64,000 bases of DNA from Nageia nagi. Taxonomy: Eukaryota > Pinophyta. The translations under genes and the position numbers were made by a program. Shown piece after piece: positions 12,666 through 21,207 of the stretch (positions are counted from its first letter, which is position 1; each line of letters begins with the position of its first letter). The notes beneath the pieces were generated by a model, which did not search any database, had not been told where the DNA came from, and saw only the letters and a program-made list of their open reading frames with translations. The stretch spans positions 74,028,001-74,092,000 of the forward strand of contig JBITNC010000001.1 in NCBI GenBank assembly GCA_050084985.1, read 5' to 3'.

Positions 12666-14017
12666 TTTTAGTAGTTTTTATTTAACAAGTTTTGCACCTT
12701 CTTTATACCCAGATTATGTACTACTAAATTAGGATCAAGCCCAAGCATATCGACATATGACCATGGGAATATTTCTTATTTTTTCTTAAGTATTGTAATG
12801 AAGTCTTTTCTCTTATCTTTAGTAATGGATTTTTCTAATTGAATTACTTTAGATTATGAGGTTCATTACTTAAATTAATTTTGATAGTTTCTTCAATTAA
12901 CATGTGAGATCCCTCTTCTAGTTGGTTGGGTATCAAAATCTAATTATTATCATTGGAATCATATTCTTCAACTTCATACTAATATTTGAAATTAGTATTG
13001 ATATTAAATTTGGAGTTTCTAATATTGTATCTATGTCTTTGAAATCTTGGATTGTAGGTTATTTAGGAATCAATGTACAATCTATAGTTTCTTCATCTAC
13101 CAAAAAATATGAAGAACTATTTGAATTTTTTTATCCTGTTGTCTCAAACTCATCACTTCCAAACCAATCAAATCTTATTTGAGGCATTATATTATCACAT
13201 ATTTCTATAATCTCTACCATGTTAATTGATATATTAGAGAATAAACCTCCCAAGAATAATGTTTTAAACTCTATATCATCTTGATTTGCCATCCATTTAG
13301 GTACTTTAGACAAAATTTCATATGTTGGGGGATCAAGTTCTAACTCAATTATATTGAAATTTAATATTCATTGATTTTTACTCTTATAACCTAATCATGT
13401 CTTATCATTGGGTAGTTGGTAATGAATGTCAATAGTGTATCTAGGTCCTTATTCATACCTTCCTAAACCTTGTCCTTTCTAATGACACCTATCAAAGTAT
13501 TTTTGGATAAACATTCTTACATCTAGCAATAAGTATTCTAATGAATCACAAAATGTACCTTCATTATAGTGAGGTGAAGTAATGATAGGTAGTTCTATAG
13601 GGCCTTGATATACAAAAAGATTTTGATTAGGTAATTACCCTAGAAGCACTAATTGCCCTACCACACAAGGAGACTCTTTAGGTCTTCCTATTTCTTGAGC
13701 TAAAATGACATCATCAATAGAGAATTCCTCTATTTAATGATCAATAAATTTTATGGTTATAGGATAAATATCTAATTATTTATGTCTTATTATACCATCA
13801 TTACATATTTTGTTTATTGGACAAGATGCTTTAGATGATGAAGATTTGTTTACTTATCCAAATTTTGTGCTTTTTCTTCCCATGTTTGCTTTTCCAAGAT
13901 TATCAATTTTATTTTTAATGATGAATTCCTATTAATCTTTGGTGTATGAGGTATTTTAGTATCAATAAGATCTTTCCCCTTTAAAGAACTTGGACAAGCA
14001 CCTTCTTTATCAATATC

Positions 14018-14786
14018 TTATATTGATACCTTTTCAAGAACCATAGGCACTATAAAATAATGAGTAGAAGGTAAAGTAATCTCTCTTGAAATATGTGTAT
14101 GATTGTGATGGGAGTATGAATTTTCATCACCAAGTACATAGTGTACTAACCCATCATGAATGTATTTCAAACAATTATGAAATGTTGATGGGACACATTG
14201 CATGTCTCTAATCCATAATCTTCCTAAGAGTAAGTTATATTGTGTTATATCTCCTTTGATAACCTATAATAATGTTTGTATAGTTTTAGATCCTATAGTG
14301 ATGGGTAATGATATAGATCCCATTGTTAAGCACAAATCATCATTAAAAGCTCTTAATTGTAAGGAATGCACACATATGTCTAAGAAAAAAAGATTCAAGT
14401 TCTTTTAGGTAGTTGTAGAAATTATATTTATTATAGAACCTTCATTTATTAATATTATTTTAAAAGCCTTTTCATATATCTTGGCTATGATGTGTAATGG
14501 GGGATCTTGACTTTGCAAATGATTTGTTTGTCTAACTTCATAATAATGGAAGGCAATAGTGGTTTTTTGACTTGTTTTAATATTTCCCATAAAGGACATA
14601 AAACTTTTAGGATCATTAATATCTAATTTGATTATTTGCAATAATTGGATCATAGCTTCTCTATGATTTTTAGATTTTTGTAACAACTCAAATAAAGATA
14701 TTTTCACTTGGGGGTTTCTTAACTAATGTTGCAAAGCTCATTTTACTAAAATCTTAGGAATTTGAGGTCTAGGTATATTTGGTTGT
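14018..14786 (-). pseudogene. Gag C-terminus and protease, Tat-like gypsy (degenerate; cut at 14,786)
   Basis: Begins at the insertion junction with a KMSFATL-type stretch, then NISLFELLQKSKNHREAMIQ, the conserved helix preceding the protease in Tat elements. The protease active site follows near 14,430-14,405 as ILINEGSIINII, where functional copies have a DxG(S/A) box: the catalytic Asp is Asn. A later block, CVPSTFHNCLKY near 14,190-14,155, matches the AVPSTLHQCLK motif that closes the domain. The coding region is split here from its gag half, which lies beyond the insertion at 27,687. Confidence 0.78.
14782..14786. repeat. Target site duplication, left copy (GTTGT)
   Basis: Identical to 27,682-27,686 on the other side of the Athila-like element; 5 bp is the length LTR retrotransposon integrases make. 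Confidence 0.95.
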
Positions 14787-15129
14787 TGATGAGGCGTCAA
14801 TTCATCATTTAATTTTTGTCAATCCTGAGTTGGTGTACAAGGCTATATGCAGTTGAGGACTCTGTTTTAACCCTTGTTCTACTTGGAAAATTCAAATTTC
14901 AATCATACAATAATGCTAAATTCAGACTTGCAGGACTTAAACTGGAAAGATAAAATTGCATTGAATGGAAGGAAATGGAGAAAACACACACACTAAGCTG
15001 CTATTGAATACTTTGCAGAAAACTGGAAATTGACATGAAACAAATAAGAGACCTCTACCAGTAGGAGTGGGCCCCCTCTTCCCAGTAGAGACTCACAATT
15101 GAAACAGTATTAAAGAATTGTCACACCTT

Positions 15130-15135
15130 TTTATT
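15130..15135 (-). terminator. Polyadenylation signal AATAAA, 3' LTR
   Basis: AATAAA on the minus strand about 115 bases after the TATA-like box, a sensible position for the R region. Confidence 0.4.
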
Positions 15136-15248
15136 GCTTTTCCAAACGTACTGGTATAATCTCATTACAAAAGCTAGTCCCCCATTTTCCTGTCACTAAG
15201 TCTCTATTTATTCTAATAGGCTCCTATCTGCTTTTTAACTAATCTTTC

Positions 15249-15258
15249 TAAATATATA
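15249..15258 (-). promoter_or_regulatory. TATA-like box, 3' LTR
   Basis: Minus strand reads TATATATTTA, the most TATA-like stretch in the LTR, located after the repeat array and before the polyadenylation signal, as expected for the U3-R boundary. The identical box in the 5' LTR is at 26,521-26,512. Confidence 0.45.
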
Positions 15259-15499
15259 CTATTTGACCTATTCATTTGGGTCATACAATCCTTCTTATCC
15301 TACGCTGTCTGCTGATATTCTGGAGATAATTCTGTAAAGATTAAGTCTAAAACAGAATTAGTTACTTTGTCCTTAAGACTAGTTCCTAATCGGAATAAGT
15401 CTACTTGACTTCTTCTTTGGCTCCCCTAGTTTCTCTAACTGATCCACGTTCTTCTCTGTCTTCAATGTAGCTGTCATCTTAGCTCCATGCGTTTGATTC

Positions 15500-16140
15500 T
15501 TCTATATTTCTGGAACTATAACTCAGGAGCCTTTCTGGCGCTATATTTCAGGAACCTTTCTGGAGCTATAATTCAGGAGCCTCTCTGGCGCTATATTTCA
15601 GGAACCTTTCTGGAGCTACATTTCAGGAGCCTTTAAACAGTTTCTGGAGCCAAACTTAAGTTGCTTTCTGGAGCTTAAAATGAAGTCGCTTTCTGGTGCT
15701 AGTCTCAAGTCGCTTTCTGGTGCTAGTCTCAAGTCGCTTTCTGGTGCTGGACTGAAGTCGCTTTCTAGTGCTAGACTTAAGTTGATTTCTGGAGCCAGAC
15801 TAAAGTCACTTTCTGGTGCTAAACTTAAGTTGATTTCTGGAGCCAGACTTGAGTCGCTTTCTGGTGCTAGACTGAAGTCGCTTTCTAGTGCTAGACTAAA
15901 GTCGGTTTCTGGTGCTAGACTTAAGTTGATTTCTGGAGCCAGACTAAAGTCGCTTTCTGGTGCTAAACTTAAGTTGATTTCTGGAGCCAGACTTGAGTCA
16001 CTTTCTGGTGCTAGACTGAAGTCACTTTCTGGTGCTAGACTGAAGTCGGTTTCTGGAGCCAATCTTAAGTTGCTTTCTGGTGCTGGACGTAAGTCGATTT
16101 CTGGAGCTAGACTTATGCCATTTCTGGAGTTTTCAATTAG
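15500..16140 (-). repeat. 24-nt tandem repeat array in U3 (3' LTR copy)
   Basis: About 26 copies of a unit whose core on + is TTTCTGG(A/T)GC, spaced at exactly 24 bases from about 15,640 on, and looser in the first five. A six-unit, 144-base block starting at 15,778 is repeated from 15,922, giving a higher-order layer. It lies roughly 250-890 bases upstream of the TATA-like box in the sense of transcription. Confidence 0.95.
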
Positions 16141-16417
16141 ATTACTCTAGAGCTAGAAACTTGATACTTGCAGCCATCATTCTTATGAGAAGTCAGAATA
16201 TGTGCTCAGCAAACATTATTCAAACATAAACAGTATTTTTTTATGCATCAAAATTACAAATAACATTAATAAATGAAAGATCAAACAACTATGCATTCAA
16301 CATTAAATTAGACAGTTTATAATAATTGGTAATATCATTCAAGTCATATTAGTGTTCCAAATGTCCTTAATATATCAAATAAATGCATCAAAAATGAGAC
16401 CACTTTGAGTCTCATCA

Positions 16418-16430
16418 TTCTCCCCAGCAG
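16418..16430 (-). promoter_or_regulatory. Polypurine tract
   Basis: Minus strand reads CTGCTGGGGAGAA directly before the LTR's TGATGAG; the GGGGAGAA end is a typical plus-strand primer. Confidence 0.8.
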
Positions 16431-16475
16431 AAAACATTGCTACTCCTGTAGCAATCAAAACTGAGCCCCCTTAAT

Positions 16476-19064
16476 TTACCTTTCTGAATCATCACTTTCA
16501 GAATCACTGGACTGTGGATCAGAATTATAGTGAGGAGAATTTAAATCTTTCATCATCAGGCTCAGGTCATACGGATATAAGCACTCAAAAATCTTTTCTT
16601 TATCTTCTCTTGATAGAAGATTTATTTTTGTTGGGCCTATACTATCCAATCTTGGCCTTTCAACATAATTTCCCAAGCCTTTACTCATTCTCATTTCTAT
16701 TTCCCAAATCTAAAACATCTGCTGATTTTGGGGACTGTCATCTTGCCAAAAAGAAGCTGGTTCCAAAACTAATAATGGTCTAAACCGCTGTCCAATCCAT
16801 TGATAGGGTGCTTTTCTTATTATTGCACACAGTGATTCAACTCTTCTTTTGCTCCATCTCAGATTATTTGGGGAAATAATTTCCCTTTGCTTATGCTGAT
16901 CTGTCTGAAAATCCCATCTTCTTTGACAACTGGCTAAAGCCTGATTAAATATAGCCTGTGTTGTGCTTAGGCATCTGGTCAAGCACTCATTTAGCATTCC
17001 TTGGTATCTGTTTAAATCTCTATTTATTTCTACCATGAAAAGGGATCTTGCCTCATCAACATATACTGGTTGTTGTCTAACCCAGAAATTATCACTCAAA
17101 TCTTTGTGTGGGATCTGTTCCATTTCATCTCCCCATTGAATCTGATTATACAAAATAGATACAAAAGCTTGTATCTGGATTTCCCCTACAAATACTGCTG
17201 GAAAGAATCTTGTGTTACCCTTAAGAATGAAATCATGTACATACAATTCACACAGGAGGTATCTTTCTTGTTCTGATGCTTCAAAATATGCTCTGATAAA
17301 GTCTGCTCCTGTGTCTAAGTTATATGGCAATCCTTCCTTAATTCTTTTTACTTGCCATTTCAAAAATTGCTCTTTAAGGTACCTGCTGTACATAACTGAG
17401 GGTTGCTTCAGCTGAACAAGCTCATCACATATTCTACATAAATCTATGACTGCTTGCTTGATGAGAGGAATTTCTTTGTTCTGCTTTTTTAAAGTTCTAA
17501 TCTCTTGAGAGGTTTTGAAGTTTGAATCTTCCATTTTTTCAATAACTTCTTCTGTTTGTTGAACAGTATCTTTTAGCTGTTTTATTTCTTCACTCTGTTT
17601 TGCAATTAAATTGGCTATCTGCTCCCCTACTTGTTCAACATTTCGACATTTATCCAAAGAAATTCCCTTTTTGTCTAATTCAGTTGTTAATTATTGAAGC
17701 ACATTAGGCAATTCCCTTTCCTTAGCTAACATTGTTTCTAAGCTAGCACAATCTTGAAGTAATCGTAAATTCTGTTCCTCTAACTTTGTACTCTTGCTAA
17801 TAAGAACAGAATTTTCACTCACCAGTTGTGCATTTGCTTGTTCCATGGCCCAGAGCTGCTTCTGTAATTTTTGGAGTTTTGATTCTGGAGCTGATTCTGG
17901 AATTGACTCTGGAGCTGATTCTGGAACTGACTCTGGAGCTGATTCTGGAACTGACTCTGGAGCTGATTCTGGAACTGACTCTGGAGCTGATTCTGGAACT
18001 GACTCTGGAGCTGATTCTGGAACTGACTCTGGAGCTGGTTCTGAGGGTTAAATTCCTTCTGCTATTAGATCCCATTCCTCAATAGTAATTGGATGGTTAC
18101 TATCATTTATTTCTGGAGTCTTTTCCACTTGATGTCTTTTCTGTGGGGATGACTCTTTTTCTTGAGATTGTTTCTTCCTTAACCTTTTTGATCTCCTTTT
18201 AGATACAAATTGCAATTCTGCTTCTTCTGGACTGGAAGGAATGTCTTGTTGTGTACCTATATTGAAATTTTCCTCTGTCTGAACTATGTTCATAGGAATA
18301 ACCGGAATAGTTTCAATGTGAGAGCTTGATGCTGCTCCGGTTTCTACAGTTCCCATCTTTAAGACATTATGATCGTCAGGGTTTTCTAAGGGGTATTGCC
18401 TCTGGAATTCCTCCCACAGTCTATCACCATTTTCTTTTTTCAAAATAAATTCTTTGCAGAGTAATGTTATTAAACCGTGGTGTTTTAAGGCAGATGATTT
18501 GTTATCAGCTTTTGCCCTAACCTTTGTAGCCATTTTCTGTAAATTCTGGAGCACTAACATAGACAAATTACAAGAGGTGTAATTGTCATACCTTAAACAT
18601 ATTAACAGCCTTAGATGGTGCCCCATTAGAGTGGCATATTGCCCTTCACAGGTGATATACTTCATTATCCATAGAGTTGCTTTTGCCCATTTTTTAGGTA
18701 AGGTATTTCATTTTACTCCTTGAATATGTCCAGAGGTTCTGTACACTTCCGCCTTCTGTTCTGTACTTGGATGAAATTGTTCCAACAAATTTGGGTAACT
18801 GTATCTTTTCAACAAATTTTCTCCAAGTATTGGTAACCCTGTTAATTCACTGATTGAATTCTCAGTGATTGGTATTGTATGGGATCCCAATGTTACAGAG
18901 TTTTCCCTCAATCCTTCGGCAAAGTCTAAAACTAGCTGCTCGTTATATCCTCTAAATTTATCAAAGAATTGCAACAGGTCAAACTTTTGGAAGATTTCTA
19001 CCTGTTCTGCCTCTTTCCTCAATTCCTCCGTATTCTCTGGTTCTTTCTTGCGTTTCATCCCCAT
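16476..19064 (-). pseudogene. Third ORF in the env position, one frame with four stops
   Basis: A single minus-strand frame of 863 codons from the ATG at 19,064 to the stop at 16,476, 46 bases before the polypurine tract. In-frame stops are TGA 18,710-18,708, TAA 18,050-18,048, a TAA near 17,695 and TAG near 16,712; no frameshift. Part one (19,064-18,051, ~338 codons) starts basic (KRKKEPENTEELRKEAEQVE), holds an ISELTGLPILGE motif and a CEGQYATLM stretch, then a basic SKRRSKRLRKKQ tract. Part two is an APESVPES tandem repeat (18,036-17,881), then a heptad-type leucine/glutamate coiled coil (about 17,880-17,470), then a tryptophan- and tyrosine-bearing domain (17,400-16,800) and an acidic, serine-rich tail. 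Athila elements carry an env-like ORF here, probably made from a spliced RNA, but I see no signal peptide or clear transmembrane helix; coiled coil plus basic tract would also suit a nuclear or nucleic-acid-binding protein. Function unknown. Confidence 0.75.
17881..18036 (-). repeat. 12/24-nt coding minisatellite (APESVPES)
   Basis: Thirteen 12-base units, GA(T/C)TCTGGA(A/G)CT on +, mostly in an alternating 24-base pair. In the third-ORF frame each pair encodes APESVPES. The core TCTGGAGCT is shared with the arrays in the LTRs and at 19,485-19,781. Confidence 0.95.
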
Positions 19065-19484
19065 TTTGATTTTGACTGCTTTCTGGATCTGGGTTCTGGC
19101 AAACTAGCTTCTAGAGCTTACTGTGAGAAATTCCTTTCTGGTGCATGCATGTAAAAAAATGATGTCTGCTGGTTTTGACTTGCTTGTGCATGTCACCTCA
19201 AATTGTTCCCATTAATATTAATGATATGTATCATTAACTTCTCACGCGTTTGATGCGCCAAAATGTACAAGTGGTATCTTTTGCATTTATTTCGTTTGAT
19301 CAACATTTACTTCTTGGAACACTTATCACGACTTAAATGATCTTACAATTTATTAACTATCAATTTAATTATTAAATGCATACCTGTCAAGCCACGTCTT
19401 CAGATGCCAACTGGACTCCAGATCATAATGACCATGTGAGAGAAAAGTTTCCGGAGTTGACGGCAATTCCGAGGCTGACATATC

Positions 19485-19781
19485 GTGCTTTCTGGAGCTG
19501 GAGTTAAACACTTTCTGGAGCTATGCTTGACGACTTCTGGAGCTGGTTACAAAACAGTTTCTGGAGCTAGTCGTAAAATAGTTTCTGGAGCTAGTCAGGA
19601 AACAGTTTCTGGAGCCAGTCGTAAAACAGTTTCTGGAGCTAGTCATAAAACAGTTTCTGGAGCTAGTCATAAAACAGTTTCTGGAGCTAGTCAAGAAATA
19701 GTTTCTGGAGCTAGTCAGGAAACAGTTTCTGGAGCTAGTCCTAAAACAGTTTCTGGAGCCAGTTTAAAAGAAAGAGTTTGA
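19485..19781 (-). repeat. 24-nt tandem array in the spacer after integrase
   Basis: Twelve copies of TTTCTGGAGC, the last nine at exact 24-base spacing with unit AAACAGTTTCTGGAGCTAGTCATA on a consensus basis (written on +, shown here only as core plus flank). It lies between the integrase stop and the third ORF and is not coding on the sense strand. Confidence 0.93.
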
Positions 19782-19810
19782 ACTGTCCATTTCCATAGAT
19801 ACACTGTTAT

Positions 19811-19855
<45 letters not shown>
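19811..19855. repeat. (TA)n plus T-run
   Basis: A TA dinucleotide run of about 35 bases followed by ten T, in the spacer between integrase and the 24-nt array. Confidence 0.95.
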
Positions 19856-19857
<2 letters not shown>

Positions 19858-19938
19858 ACAAAAGATAGGACCATCACTGGTCTTGACTGACTCTGATGAT
19901 TCAGATTCAGTCTTTATTCCTGCTTCTTTGTAAGCTGA

Positions 19939-21207
19939 TCAATTTGATTTGTATGAGGAAGAATATCCTTCCTCAATTAAATCCAAATCTGCTATCCTTA
20001 ACTGCTGAATGAACTGTTCTTTATTCTTTGGCAGAATGTAAGGTCGAAGTCGATGCCCATTGACCAACATGGCTCTTTTAGACCCATTAATTGGCTGAAG
20101 TTGAACAGTTCCATTATTGAAGACCTGCAAAATATTGTAAGGTCCAAGCCACCTTGTCTGCAATTTTCCCATGAAATTTTGGTATTTGGAATCAAACAAG
20201 AGAGCCCAATTCCCTGGTTTGAATTGTGTATTCCTTAAATTCTTATCATGCCATATCTTTCTTTGCTGCTGAATGATTTTAGTTTGATGTAAAGCTTCCC
20301 TCCTCTGCTCATCCAATGCACTCAACTGGAGCAATCTATCTCTCTGGGCCTTATTCAAATCAATCTCCACTTCTAAGGCTGTTCTAAGAGTTTGAATTTC
20401 AAACTCTATTGGTAAGAGTGGTTTCTTCCCATATACTAATTCATAAGGTGAAAGTCCTGTTGTGGTCTTCCATGTTATATTATAAGCCCATACAGCTTCA
20501 GAGAGTCTATTTGCCCAATCCTTCCTATGTGAAGCAACAGTTTTGGTTAAGATCCTTTCTAATTCTCTATTAGTAACCTCTACTTGACCACTGGTTTGTG
20601 GGTGATATGGGGAAGCTTTCTTATGTGTAATCTGATAGTGATCAACAAAATGCTTTATCATGTGAGACATAAACTGAGGTCCTTGATCTGACACTAAAAA
20701 TTTTGGAGTTCCAAACCTCTGCATAATGTTTGTGTACAGAAAATCTACTACTTTATCTTCCCTTGCTTGCACAAGTGCACATACTTCTACCCATTTAGTA
20801 GTGTAATCTGTACAAACCAAAATATGCTTCTTACCTCGTGAGGGTGGACTAATTGGTCCCACAAAGTCTATTCCCCATTGTTCGAATGGTTCAATTACAA
20901 CTTGAGGATGAAGTGGCATTTGAGTGATCATAGTAGGCCTGCCCATTCGTTGACATTGATCACACTGATCCACATATTTCTTCACATCTTTATGCATAGA
21001 TAACCAATAGTATCCAGCATCTAATACCTTTTGAATTGTCCTCTTGATAGAATAATGTCCTCCTGATGGTTCATCATGACAAGCTCTGAGAACATCAAAG
21101 ACTTCATCTATTCTAAGACATCTTCGAAGAATATGATCAGGACCACATTTAAACAACATTCCATTCACCCATTTATATAATGCACTTTCTTTTATCAGAC
21201 CCTTTTT
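19939..21207 (-). CDS. Integrase part of pol, Athila-like
   Basis: Continuation of the pol frame after the TAG at 21,210-21,208; from the internal ATG at 21,168 it is 409 codons. It inserts the element's DNA copy into the host genome. The zinc-binding HHCC set is complete (numbering from that ATG: H31, H38, C69, C72). The catalytic triad is D101 in WGIDFVG, D161 in VSDQGPQF, and E197 in GQVEVTN, with the exact D,D-35-E spacing. The GPY/F-type module (LGPYNIL) and a C-terminal RLRPYIL stretch follow. All key residues are present, so this part looks functional if it were translated; it is separated from RT only by one TAG where relatives have a sense codon. Confidence 0.93.
   Translation of the reverse strand, partial: KKGLIKESALYKWVNGMLFKCGPDHILRRCLRIDEVFDVLRACHDEPSGGHYSIKRTIQKVLDAGYYWLSMHKDVKKYVDQCDQCQRMGRPTMITQMPLHPQVVIEPFEQWGIDFVGPISPPSRGKKHILVCTDYTTKWVEVCALVQAREDKVVDFLYTNIMQRFGTPKFLVSDQGPQFMSHMIKHFVDHYQITHKKASPYHPQTSGQVEVTNRELERILTKTVASHRKDWANRLSEAVWAYNITWKTTTGLSPYELVYGKKPLLPIEFEIQTLRTALEVEIDLNKAQRDRLLQLSALDEQRREALHQTKIIQQQRKIWHDKNLRNTQFKPGNWALLFDSKYQNFMGKLQTRWLGPYNILQVFNNGTVQLQPINGSKRAMLVNGHRLRPYILPKNKEQFIQQLRIADLDLIEEGYSSSYKSN

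Larger units (their letters stand above)
14787..16417 (-). repeat. 3' LTR of the Athila-like element
   Basis: 1,631 bp. Terminal bases on + are TGATGAG and CTCATCA, a perfect 7-bp inverted repeat with the canonical TG...CA ends. On the minus strand U3 runs from 16,417 down, holds the 24-nt repeat array, then a TATA-like box (15,258-15,249), then a polyadenylation signal (15,135-15,130) and U5 to 14,787. Open frames on both strands in the array are repeat artefacts. Confidence 0.97.

Noticed and set aside
15616-16150. Long repetitive open frames on both strands (SGARLKSL-type and APESDFSL-type), also at 26,943-27,332
   Set aside because: They lie in a 24-nt tandem array within the LTRs; any frame free of stops in one unit stays open. 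Not evidence of a protein.
17794-18085. Plus- and minus-strand DSGADSGT / SSRVSSRI frames
   Set aside because: Alternative frames of the APESVPES minisatellite inside the third ORF.
19485-19781. CRISPR-like regular spacing in the 24-nt array
   Set aside because: Units abut without unique spacers, and the setting is a plant retrotransposon.
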